Source: Oscillospiraceae bacterium
GTDB taxonomy: Bacteria > Bacillota > Clostridia > Oscillospirales > UBA929
Assembly: GCA_031271325.1 (NCBI GenBank)
Contig: JAISVY010000054.1
Span: forward strand, 1 to 11,869
Direction of reading: 5' to 3'
Length of the DNA stretch: 11,869 nt
The notes below the pieces were generated by a model that made no database searches, had not been told where the DNA came from, and was given only the letters and a program-made list of their open reading frames with translations. Below are positions 1 to 5,085 of the stretch, piece by piece; positions within the stretch are counted from its first letter, which is position 1, and each line of letters starts with the position of its first letter. Made by a program: the position numbers and the translations under genes.

Positions 1-231
1 TTGGACATCGGCGTATGTTTTGATTCTGCGCTTGATGTACCGGGTCATCACCGCGTCGGTGTAAGAATCTCCCCAAAGGTCGGGGGCGTCGGTCATGCGC
101 TGGTTCGCGCCGCGAAGCAACGAAGACGCTTCGGCTTGGATGACGGTCGGGGCTTTTTTGTAAAGCGCCCAAAATGCGCTGCCGAGGGTCAGCGCGGGGT
201 AGCGGTCGGCTTCTTTAACGGTTTTTGTCAC
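1..231 (-). CDS. Unknown small protein of the mobile element, 3' end cut by window edge
   Basis: The reading frame starts at a GTG (231-229) preceded, after a short spacer, by AGGAGG (244-239), and stays open for 77 codons to the window edge, so the C-terminus is missing. The visible part begins VTKTVKEADRYPAL and is mostly polar and helical, with aromatic residues around 20-25 and a basic run (RYIKRRIK) near 64-71. I do not recognise a family. It is the last visible gene of the leftward series, about 50 bp after the stop of the excisionase-like gene, so it probably shares its transcript. The GC-rich codon use matches the two genes upstream of it. Its ribosome site lies inside a hairpin (see 239-261). 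It is real by ribosome site and frame; function unknown. Confidence 0.6.
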   Translation of the reverse strand, partial: MTKTVKEADRYPALTLGSAFWALYKKAPTVIQAEASSLLRGANQRMTDAPDLWGDSYTDAVMTRYIKRRIKTYADVQ

Positions 232-238
232 AATTATT

Positions 239-261
239 CCTCCTGTTTTTGTTGACAGGAG
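239..261 (-). promoter_or_regulatory. Hairpin sequestering the ribosome binding site of the downstream gene
   Basis: On the - strand CTCCTGT (261-255) can pair with ACAGGAG (246-240), a perfect 7-bp stem with an 8-nt loop. The 3' arm contains most of the AGGAGG used by the GTG at 231. The message could therefore hide its own ribosome site unless ribosomes arriving from the gene just upstream (stop at 282) open it. The pairing is seen directly; translational coupling or control is inferred. Confidence 0.45.
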
Positions 262-281
262 CGGCCAGCCGTGTTATCATG

Positions 282-674
282 TTATCGATGTGTTTGGGCT
301 GGTCGCCCCTTTGTTTTTGATGCCGTCACGGGTGCAGCCGGGCGGCATCCGCTTTTTTGCGGGTCTGTGCCGGTGGGTTGCGCGGCGTAATGTGTTTCTC
401 TGTGCTTCCGCATGATCTCTTTCAGCGCGATCTTCACCTCCTCTTCCGTCATATGGCGGCGCTCCCTGCCGCGCGGCGTTCTGATTGCCGCCGCCGTGCG
501 CTCAAACTCGGTCTTCCCGCGCTCCTTGAAGGCGTCCAAGTCGCACACGTCGAACTTCCATCGCCAGCCGACCCTAAAGCCCCGGACTTCGCCCTTATGC
601 AGCAGGCTCATCAGCGTGTCCACGCAGACGCCGAGATACGCGGCGGCTTCCGTTGAATATAACGGCGGAGTCAT
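282..674 (-). CDS. Excisionase-like helix-turn-helix protein (MerR-type wHTH)
   Basis: A 130-residue protein. Residues 5-55 form a short MerR/excisionase-type DNA-binding module: YSTEAAAYLGV, then DTLMSLLHKGEVRGFRVG, WRWKFDVCDLDAFK. This is the pattern of Xis-type and 'excisionase family' domains that bind near attachment sites and direct excision. The remaining 75 residues are charged and probably disordered, ending in a Pro/Thr/Lys-rich tail. I start at the ATG at 674-672 rather than the GTG at 686, because the long ribosome site AAGGAGGTGA overlaps that GTG and sits 8 nt before the ATG. It is 39 bp downstream of the second HTH gene and cotranscribed with it. It could be a directionality factor for the integrase at 3871-5049 or simply a regulator; the sequence does not decide. 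Confidence 0.75.
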   Translation of the reverse strand: MTPPLYSTEAAAYLGVCVDTLMSLLHKGEVRGFRVGWRWKFDVCDLDAFKERGKTEFERTAAAIRTPRGRERRHMTEEEVKIALKEIMRKHRETHYAAQPTGTDPQKSGCRPAAPVTASKTKGRPAQTHR

Positions 675-713
675 GGCTGGGGTCACCTCCTTTCGCGCTG
701 TCTTTCGCCGGGG

Positions 714-1094
714 TCATTCGTGGATCGGCGCTTCGTTTTTGCTGAAATAGTCGGCATCCAGCAATTCCCCCGGCGTGACGCCCAACGCGTGAGCCAGAGC
801 GGTTATGTTTTCTTCACGCATTATTTTCCGCCCGTTAAGTAAAGCGTTGAACGTTTTCGGATGAAGCCCGACTTTCGGCGCTAAAAGGTCTTGCCGCAAG
901 CACTTCTCCCGTATGATGCGGCGCGCGTTCCTCGCCACAACCCCTACAATACCTTGACGGTCACCACAAACGGCTTGAAACCCGTCCGCAAGGCTTTCAG
1001 CGAGTTCTTCGGCGTTTATTTCGCCTTGCCGCTTTTGCAGTTCCAGCGCCAGAGCGGCAAATTCTTTTGGGTCGCCTTCTATAATGATTTGCAT
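714..1094 (-). CDS. XRE-family helix-turn-helix regulator with unknown N-terminal domain
   Basis: A 126-residue protein. Residues about 66-112 form a Cro/CI-type helix-turn-helix (LRQDLLAPKVGLHPKTFNAL, then LAHALGVTPGELL), so it very likely binds DNA. Residues 1-60 are a separate segment (MQIIIEGDPKEFAALALELQ) of unknown role. The start is the ATG at 1094-1092. A GTG nine bases earlier (1103) lies only 2 nt from the purine-rich ribosome site, while the ATG has a better though long spacing. It sits between the Cro-like gene and the excisionase-like gene on one leftward transcript and was probably turned on together with them when the repressor at 2006 is lost. It has no protease or cofactor domain, so it is not itself an SOS-type repressor. 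Confidence 0.8.
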   Translation of the reverse strand: MQIIIEGDPKEFAALALELQKRQGEINAEELAESLADGFQAVCGDRQGIVGVVARNARRIIREKCLRQDLLAPKVGLHPKTFNALLNGRKIMREENITALAHALGVTPGELLDADYFSKNEAPIHE

Positions 1095-1121
1095 CGCGTT
1101 CACCCCCTCCCATCCTAACCA

Positions 1122-1203
1122 CGCTAACAGCAGCGCTACGCTTGGTCACGCGCCGCCGTGATCGCGGCTATGATTTCGCCTTCGCTGACGTTTAGGGCGG
1201 CGG
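1122..1203 (-). pseudogene. Possible remnant of the end of an older regulator gene
   Basis: Just downstream of the Cro-like gene, in another frame, there is an open stretch reading HVAAALNVSEGEIIAAITAA and then RDQA before a TAG near 1136-1138. It is GC-rich like the genes to the left and resembles the end of a small HTH or accessory protein. It has no start codon: an in-frame TGA lies a few codons upstream (near 1217). I read it as a leftover C-terminus from before the present Cro-like gene was joined here. It could also be chance in a GC-rich stretch. Confidence 0.25.
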
Positions 1204-1404
1204 CGACATGTCCGGCTCAAGTAGGTACTCGGTTGATTTGCCTGTTAACCTAGATAGTTCAAACATTTCAAAAGATGTAAAAGGACGCTTCCGGTTGATC
1301 TTATTGCTGAGTGAATTTTGTGACATTCCCAAGCGTTCAGCTAACGCTGGTCTTGAGAGGCGCAATCTAACGCGCTCGGCTTCGATATTCACATAATAAG
1401 CCAT
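1192..1404 (-). CDS. Small Cro-like XRE regulator, first gene of the leftward operon
   Basis: A 70-residue protein that is essentially one HTH domain: VNIEAERVRLRLSRPALAERLGMSQNSLSNKINRKRPFTSFEMFELSRLTG. The start is the ATG at 1404, preceded by AAGGTGGTGA at a good distance. The upstream in-frame codons to 1458 would run into the divergent promoter and are not used here. Its position, divergent from the S24 repressor and first in the opposite operon, is that of a phage Cro protein. The last residues (EPDMSPPP) run into much more GC-rich DNA, where another frame carries a remnant (see 1122-1203), so the C-terminus may have been cut by recombination. Role as the repressor's opponent is inferred from size and position. 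Confidence 0.75.
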   Translation of the reverse strand: MAYYVNIEAERVRLRLSRPALAERLGMSQNSLSNKINRKRPFTSFEMFELSRLTGKSTEYLLEPDMSPPP

Positions 1405-1417
1405 TGCTATCACCACC

Positions 1418-1446
1418 TTGCGAATTCTATTTGTTCGTGGTATGCT
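1418..1446 (+). promoter_or_regulatory. Candidate promoter of the structured RNA
   Basis: TTGCGA at 1418-1423 and TATGCT at 1441-1446, separated by 17 bp, fit a vegetative -35/-10 pair (4 of 6 matches each). The predicted start, about 1453, lies just before the first stem of the structured region. The same DNA carries the leader of the divergent Cro-like gene and a weak - strand promoter candidate (ATTACA 1451-1446, 16 bp, TAGAAT 1429-1424), so the two promoters would compete. No experiment supports either. Confidence 0.4.
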
Positions 1447-1568
1447 GTAATAGCCCATACGGGCGAGAAAGGAGTTGGTCTAATGCTTCTTGTAATCTTA
1501 GACAAACTTTTGAACTTGCCCAGTCCCAGTGAAAGCCGATGCGTAGGGCGTACGTAGCGGAGCCGGAA

Positions 1569-1857
1569 CCGCTAAAGTGAAGCGCCTGCCAAGAAGTGAC
1601 CTGCAACGGGGTTACGCATTGTTCGGAAAAGCAACAGCCATACTGGAACAGCCAGACAAATAAGATAGCTGTTGGTCTTCGGGTGTACCGGGGGTAGCCG
1701 GATAAAATATAACCCAGAAAAGACCATGCCTTAGAACGGCAAAGCTGCAACAGGTCTTGGGAAAGCAAATTCGGGCAGTTGACAGTCGGTGCGTTGCCAC
1801 CGGCTGTTACTGTTTCTTCCTCCAATTGCACACCCGGCAGGCGCTTCACTTTAGCGG
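1569..1857. repeat. Perfect 22-bp inverted repeat, arms 1569-1590 and 1836-1857
   Basis: The left arm starts CCGCTAAAGTGAAGCG and the right arm is its exact reverse complement ending in CACTTTAGCGG; the arms are 245 bp apart. Inside an RNA it would close the main domain. The outer six bases of the left arm can instead pair with TAGCGG at 1555-1560 in a local hairpin, so two exclusive folds exist. As DNA, such arms could also mark an invertible segment, but no recombinase other than the integrase is nearby and no duplicated target is seen at the flanks. Confidence 0.85.
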
Positions 1858-1858
1858 C

Positions 1859-1885
1859 GTTACTCCAATTGGAGCAACTTTATTT
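1859..1885 (+). terminator. Weak intrinsic terminator ending the structured RNA
   Basis: GTT-A-CTCC (1859-1866) pairs with GGAG-C-AAC (1871-1878) around an AATT loop, with one A-C mismatch, and is followed by TTTATTT (1879-1885). The stem is short, so termination may be partial and some transcripts could run on into the repressor gene. Confidence 0.4.
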
Positions 1886-1954
1886 GTATGATACCCCAAA
1901 CGGATTAGCTTGTCAAGAGGTATTTTGAAAAAAATTATCCGATTGGCGCAATTA

Positions 1955-1970
1955 GGTGTTTACAAATACC
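1955..1970. promoter_or_regulatory. Candidate repressor operator overlapping the repressor promoter
   Basis: GGTGTTTACAAATACC is a near-perfect palindrome (one mismatch between GGTGTTT and AAATACC). It overlaps the -35 of the repressor promoter. A further half site GGTATTT, the exact reverse complement of AAATACC, lies at 1919-1925, and a shorter GGTAT occurs at 1439-1443 beside the RNA promoter. Repeated half sites near both promoters are what a CI-type repressor would use, but the link is inferred. Confidence 0.35.
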
Positions 1971-1987
1971 GTTTCTTGTGTTTTAAT
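1959..1987 (+). promoter_or_regulatory. Promoter of the S24 repressor gene
   Basis: TTTACA (1959-1964), 17 bp, then TTTAAT (1982-1987); each hexamer matches the vegetative consensus at 5 of 6 positions. The expected start near 1994 leaves a very short leader holding only the GGGGTGA ribosome site before the ATG at 2006. The overlap of the -35 with a palindrome suggests autoregulation. Confidence 0.5.
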
Positions 1988-2005
1988 GTGGATGGGGTGA
2001 TTTTC

Positions 2006-2764
2006 ATGTCTATTGGTGATCGACTGCGGAAACTTCGAAGCGACAAGGGCGTAACTGTAGAAGAGTTGTGCAAAGAATTGGACTTGAGAGTAGGAACCTA
2101 CCGGCATTATGAATATGGAGAACGAGAGCCAAACTCTTTCGCCATCATTAAATTGAGCCGCTACTACAAGGTTTCTCCGGATTATATCCTTATGGGTGTG
2201 ACTCCCTTACAGGAGAGCGTGTCAAGCACGGTTTTTAATTCGACCGAATACGCGCTTGTGCAAAAATACCGCGCCCTTGACGAGCGCGGAAAACATAATG
2301 TAGAGGGTGCGGCAAATCACGAATACGCCCGGCTTCATGGGAAAGCGCCGTTTTTGCGGGTCGTAAAGCCGGATGAGGAAATTTCCGAGGAGATCGTGCC
2401 GTCTCATACGCCGACCTATACGCAGACAACGGCGGTCGGCTTGGGAAACTATATTGATGATGATCACTATGAACTGGTCAATTACCCGGACATCCCGTCA
2501 CGCGCGAATATCGCCGTAAAGATTTCCGGTGACAGTATGGAGCCGAAATTTTTTGACGGCGATGTTGTTTTTGTGGAAACGGAATCGGTCTTGGAAGACG
2601 GAGAGATCGGTATCTTTATCTATGACGGTGACAGCTTTATCAAAAAATTGCGAACACACCCGGCACGGCTCGTGTCTCTCAACAATCGTTACAATGACAT
2701 TATCTTACGCGAGGGGTTTGAATTTAGAACCGTCGGGCGCGTCGTCGGAGTGGCGGGGCGGTAA
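2006..2764 (+). CDS. LexA/CI-type repressor: XRE HTH plus S24 self-cleaving peptidase
   Basis: A 252-residue two-domain protein. Residues 3-63 are an XRE helix-turn-helix (IGDRLRKLRSDKGVTVEELC ... YILMG). After a linker rich in Glu, Pro and Thr, residues about 143-250 are an S24 (LexA/UmuD/CI) domain. The catalytic serine is in SGDSMEP (Ser177) and the general-base lysine in SFIKKL (Lys213 by alignment with LexA VKRL). A likely self-cleavage site is Ala143-Val144-Gly145, just before the domain. In the family, RecA filaments stimulate cleavage, which frees the operators, so DNA damage would induce this element. The ATG at 2006 is chosen because GGGGTGA precedes it and homologous HTH domains start there; the upstream TTG at 1910 would place promoter sequence inside the gene. 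It faces away from the Cro-like gene, as a lysogenic master repressor does. Confidence 0.92.
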   Translation: MSIGDRLRKLRSDKGVTVEELCKELDLRVGTYRHYEYGEREPNSFAIIKLSRYYKVSPDYILMGVTPLQESVSSTVFNSTEYALVQKYRALDERGKHNVEGAANHEYARLHGKAPFLRVVKPDEEISEEIVPSHTPTYTQTTAVGLGNYIDDDHYELVNYPDIPSRANIAVKISGDSMEPKFFDGDVVFVETESVLEDGEIGIFIYDGDSFIKKLRTHPARLVSLNNRYNDIILREGFEFRTVGRVVGVAGR

Positions 2765-2830
2765 TCCCTTTGCGAAATCGGAGTGAACCGGCGGCCGGAT
2801 GACCGTAATATATATTTGGAGGGCGCTCTC

Positions 2831-3112
2831 ATGACAAAAGAAGAATTGGCAAAACTCGAAGCCCAAGGGTTAGTGCTCAACGAGGAATCGGCCAGAACCG
2901 AAAGCGAAAACCCGTATGACGGTTCAAGCGCTCATGTCAGATCATCATCAAACGGGGAGTTATTAGACATTGCGAGGGAGCAGCTAAACCATCTCCGCAG
3001 TATCAAGAGCATGATGATCTTTTTTACGGTTCTCCTGATTATCGGCTTGCTGGCGGGTCTTGTCGCGGGAGCCGCGCTTTGGTCGAATATCGCGGGGCTG
3101 CTCGGATTATAG
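2831..3112 (+). CDS. Small single-pass membrane protein, unknown function
   Basis: A 93-residue protein. The first half is acidic and hydrophilic (MTKEELAKLEAQGLVLNEES and on). Residues 45-62 look like a short amphipathic helix (ELLDIAREQLNHLRSIKS). Residues 63-86 are one strong membrane segment (MMIFFTVLLIIGLLAGLVAGAALW) flanked by Lys and Ser, and the protein ends a few residues later. There is no signal peptidase site, so I expect the N-terminus in the cytoplasm and a tail anchor. The start is the ATG at 2831, with GGAGGG 7 nt before it. It lies 66 bp after the repressor gene and 17 bp before the toxin gene in the same direction, so it is likely expressed in the lysogenic state. A role in exclusion or in holding the toxin-antitoxin pair is possible but unsupported. 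Confidence 0.75.
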   Translation: MTKEELAKLEAQGLVLNEESARTESENPYDGSSAHVRSSSNGELLDIAREQLNHLRSIKSMMIFFTVLLIIGLLAGLVAGAALWSNIAGLLGL

Positions 3113-3129
3113 CGCAGAAGGAGCATACT

Positions 3130-3363
3130 ATGGATATTGAGTATTCCAAACAAGCCAACGCATACCTCGACAAGCAAACGGATAAGCAAGCGGAGCGGAT
3201 AAGGCAAGCGGTTAAAGCCCTTCCTTGTGGGGATGTAAAAAAGCTGCGCGGGATTGAAAACGGTTATCGTCTTCGTGTTGGCGATGCTCGGGTTCTCTTT
3301 GAAAAAGAGGGTTCAATGATTCATGTATTCAAGATAGATAACCGCGGCGATGTCTATAAGTGA
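3130..3363 (+). CDS. RelE/ParE-superfamily toxin of a type II toxin-antitoxin pair
   Basis: A 77-residue basic protein with the family layout: an N-terminal strand (IEYSKQANAYL), two helices (DKQTDKQAERIRQAVKAL, residues about 14-31), then KLRGIENGYRLRVGDARVLF (38-57) and a last strand VFKIDNRGDVYK (66-77). Arg47, Arg49, Arg54 and Tyr76 stand where RelE-type RNases carry their active-site residues, so cleavage of mRNA on the ribosome is the likely activity; ParE-type gyrase poisoning is the alternative. The start is the ATG at 3130, preceded by AAGGAG. The small gene 10 bp downstream is the likely antitoxin, giving the less common toxin-first order. The pair probably stabilises the element in its host. 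Confidence 0.85.
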   Translation: MDIEYSKQANAYLDKQTDKQAERIRQAVKALPCGDVKKLRGIENGYRLRVGDARVLFEKEGSMIHVFKIDNRGDVYK

Positions 3364-3373
3364 AAGGGTGAAA

Positions 3374-3562
3374 ATGATGTCAGCAAAGGAGCAGCTTCAA
3401 AGCATGCTTGACTTCATCGGAGAAGCGGAAGCGATGCGGATTCTGATTTATGTGAAAGAGACATATTCCCTCAAACCCCGAACGTGGGATGACATTGAAG
3501 AAGATGATCCTACCCCGGATGAAATAGCCGCTTTCGAGCAATACCGAGCCGAAAGGGCTTAA
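3374..3562 (+). CDS. Probable antitoxin partner of the RelE/ParE-like toxin
   Basis: A 62-residue acidic protein. Its first 40 residues look helical (MMSAKEQLQSMLDFIGEAEA ... ILIYVKETY) and the C-terminus is an acidic tail (DDIEEDDPTPDEIAAFEQYR) of the kind that wraps around a RelE-type toxin. No HTH, ribbon-helix-helix or AbrB motif is evident, so DNA-binding autoregulation is uncertain. The start is one of the adjacent ATGs at 3374 and 3377, with AAGGGTGA just before; an ATG at 3350 overlapping the toxin gene is possible but has no ribosome site. The assignment rests on size, charge and position directly after the toxin, not on a recognised family. Confidence 0.65.
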   Translation: MMSAKEQLQSMLDFIGEAEAMRILIYVKETYSLKPRTWDDIEEDDPTPDEIAAFEQYRAERA

Positions 3563-3637
3563 CCCATTGGGATAGTTTTATCTCAGTTATTGAAAAGGTC
3601 AAGAATGCATGTGAAGGAAGTGGTATCAGCGTTTTAG

Positions 3638-3670
3638 ACCATTTTGCCGACGTCGGCAAAATGGTTTCTT
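3638..3670 (+). terminator. Terminator built on a perfect 28-nt palindrome
   Basis: Positions 3638-3665 read the same on both strands (ACCATTTTGCCGAC then its reverse complement), a 14-bp stem in RNA with little or no loop, followed by TTTCTTT. It lies 75 bp after the antitoxin stop and would end the repressor-to-antitoxin transcript, leaving integrase to its own promoter. A perfect palindrome of this length could equally be a protein binding site. Confidence 0.6.
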
Positions 3671-3821
3671 TGGGGAGCAGGGCGAAAGCGAGCGCCGGTT
3701 AAAAGAAAATACAGAAAAAAAAGGAATGATTCCCACACAATTGAGCGGGGTGGTGATGATTTGGTTGCGCCATGTACCTCAGAAAGAGCCGGGCGGAATT
3801 ATGAGCTTATAAAAGCAAAAC

Positions 3822-3849
3822 CCGCCCGCCGGAAAAACCGGGCAGGCGG
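3822..3849 (-). terminator. GC-rich hairpin upstream of integrase, terminator-like on the - strand
   Basis: CCGCCCGCCGG (3822-3832) pairs with CCGGGCAGGCGG (3838-3849), apart from one mismatch and one unpaired base. On the - strand it is followed by GTTTTGCTTTT, so it would stop leftward transcription; on the + strand it lies just before the integrase ribosome site (3855-3860) and has no T tract. It may shield the region from antisense reading or hinder integrase translation. Confidence 0.35.
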
Positions 3850-3870
3850 TAGAGAGGAGGCGGTGATACT

Positions 3871-5049
3871 GTGAAGACCAAACGCGGACTGCCCGATATG
3901 ACGTGGATTCCCGATAAGAAGCTCTGGCGGAAGCGAGGCACGTACAAAAGCCACAAGTACAGCCTGACCGCCAAGACGCCGGAAGAGGTGCTCGCAAAGA
4001 TCGAGGAGTTCAAGGCGCGAATCGACAAAGACCTTATCGTCGATGAAAACATTACTGTGTCTGAATATGCCATGCGCTGGCTCCCGCTTCGCGTTGCCGG
4101 ACTGAAATCTAGAAGCGCGGATGTGTATTTTTACTCATTGCAACGGCATATATTGCCTAAAATCGGGCAGCTTCAATTAAAAGCCGTAAAGCCGCTCAAC
4201 ATTGATGAGCTGATGGCTGAAATATCTGGCATGTCATCGTCTTTGAACAGCAAGGTATTGCTCACGTTAAACCAATTGTTTCGCAGCGCCATTGACAATG
4301 ACATCATCTCAAAAAACCCATGTTCCGGGCGAAAGCCGTGCGGCGCACCAACAAGGGTAAAGACACCCCTTACAAGAGAACAGCAAGAAACGCTTACAGA
4401 AGCCGTCAGAGAAACGCGCGCCGAGCTGTTTACTCTGCTATGTCTCTATGCCGGACTGCGCCGTGAAGAGGCGCTGGGGTTGTTGTGGGGCAATGTGCAC
4501 CTGGAGGGAACTCCATATATCGATGTAAGGCATACGGTTATCTATGAGTCTGGTCGAACAGTGCACGATGAATCGTTGAAATCAAAGTCCGCTTACCGAT
4601 CAATTCCTATACCGCCGCAGTTAACAGAGGCATTGCTTCGCTGGCGAGGAAGAGCGCAGAGCATGTTCGTCGTCCCGGCGGTGAGGACGAATAGGGCGAT
4701 GTCGGAAACAGCGCTTAAGAGACTGTGGGACATCGTGACGGGATACACCTATCGGCGCAAGGTCAAGTCAGACGGGAGCACAGCCGCTTACACAGAGAAG
4801 CGTTATCCTGGTCTCGTGGATTTCCCCGTGCAACCGCACCTGTTGCGGCACACATACATCACAGAGCTTTGCGCGTCGGGCATGGACATTAAAAAGATTC
4901 AGTATCTTGCCGGGCATTCCACCGTCCAAATGACGCTAAACGTGTATGCTCATGTCAAGCAAAACAAGCCGGAGCAATTGGCTCCGGATGTTATTAAAGC
5001 ATTTTCAGGGACACTAACGAGGACACTTCCGTTATCCCATGACCGGTAA
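3871..5049 (+). CDS. int: Site-specific tyrosine recombinase (integrase)
   Basis: A 392-residue phage/ICE-type integrase that cuts and joins the element and chromosomal attachment sites. Residues 8-50 resemble an arm-binding AP2-like strand region, 60-155 the SAM-like core-binding domain (ITVSEYAMRW to NPCSG), and 166-375 the catalytic domain. The catalytic set is complete: Arg197 (AGLRREEALGL), Lys237 or Lys239 (LKSKSAYRSIPI), His323-x-x-Arg326 (HLLRHTYITEL), His349 (AGHSTVQMTLNVYAH) and the nucleophile Tyr359. The GTG start at 3871 follows AGGAGG (3855-3860) at 10 nt; a GTG nearer the ribosome site runs into a stop after two codons. Length is normal for the family. The stop is about 40 bp from a tRNA-Thr fragment, the expected place for an integrase beside its own attachment site. 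Confidence 0.95.
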   Translation: MKTKRGLPDMTWIPDKKLWRKRGTYKSHKYSLTAKTPEEVLAKIEEFKARIDKDLIVDENITVSEYAMRWLPLRVAGLKSRSADVYFYSLQRHILPKIGQLQLKAVKPLNIDELMAEISGMSSSLNSKVLLTLNQLFRSAIDNDIISKNPCSGRKPCGAPTRVKTPLTREQQETLTEAVRETRAELFTLLCLYAGLRREEALGLLWGNVHLEGTPYIDVRHTVIYESGRTVHDESLKSKSAYRSIPIPPQLTEALLRWRGRAQSMFVVPAVRTNRAMSETALKRLWDIVTGYTYRRKVKSDGSTAAYTEKRYPGLVDFPVQPHLLRHTYITELCASGMDIKKIQYLAGHSTVQMTLNVYAHVKQNKPEQLAPDVIKAFSGTLTRTLPLSHDR

Positions 5050-5085
5050 TCCGTTGGTATTACTGCAATTATCTTATGCACATTA

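Larger units (their letters stand above)
1453..1890 (+). ncRNA. Candidate large structured non-coding RNA, class unknown
   Basis: No convincing gene lies between the divergent regulators, but the DNA is dense in complementarity. In order: GGGCGAG 1461-1467 with CTTGCCC 1515-1521, enclosing GTCTAA 1478-1483 with TTAGAC 1498-1503; TAGCGG 1555-1560 with CCGCTA 1569-1574; a perfect 22-bp long-range stem 1569-1590 with 1836-1857; CAACAGC 1632-1638 with GCTGTTG 1668-1674; GGTCTT plus GGGT (1674-1684) with ACCC and AAGACC (1712-1725); TGCC 1727-1730 with GGCA 1738-1741; and ACAGTCGGTG 1782-1791 with CACCGGCTGT 1798-1807, extended by CAGT 1776-1779 with ACTG 1809-1812. Two of these stems contain a G-U pair on the + strand that would be an A-C mismatch on the - strand, so the RNA is most likely read rightward. 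A promoter precedes it and a terminator-like hairpin follows. I cannot assign it to a class such as ROOL, GOLLD, OLE or raiA without a search. Confidence 0.6.
3563..3870. other. 308-bp gap before integrase; no convincing gene
   Basis: This stretch holds the terminator palindrome at 3638-3665 and a GC-rich hairpin at 3822-3849. One + strand frame stays open from about 3615 to a TAA at 3810-3812, with inner ATGs at 3726 and 3756. Its last 28 codons read MIPTQLSGVVMIWLRHVPQK then EPGGIMSL, behind purine-rich DNA, but neither ATG has a well-spaced ribosome site and the upstream part is the terminator itself. A leader peptide for integrase is possible; I would not annotate it as a gene. Confidence 0.5.

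Noticed and set aside
1427..1849. 140-residue open frame on the - strand covering the structured region
   Set aside because: Its composition (many Cys, Trp, Ser, Leu) is unlike a real protein, its GTG start has no well-spaced ribosome site, and it runs through the promoter and leader of the Cro-like gene. It is best explained as antisense to the structured RNA.
1569..1857. Miniature transposon with 22-bp terminal inverted repeats
   Set aside because: The flanking bases show no target duplication, no transposase is near, and pairing continues outside the arms as part of a larger fold.
1453..1890. Group II or group I intron
   Set aside because: No domain V-like hairpin (GAGC...AY bulge...GUUC) is visible, there is no intron-type 5' end, no reverse transcriptase or homing endonuclease gene, and it lies between genes rather than inside one.
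1910..2005. Longer repressor starting at TTG 1910
   Set aside because: The extra 32 codons would cover the promoter and palindrome, have no ribosome site, and precede the normal start of the HTH domain.
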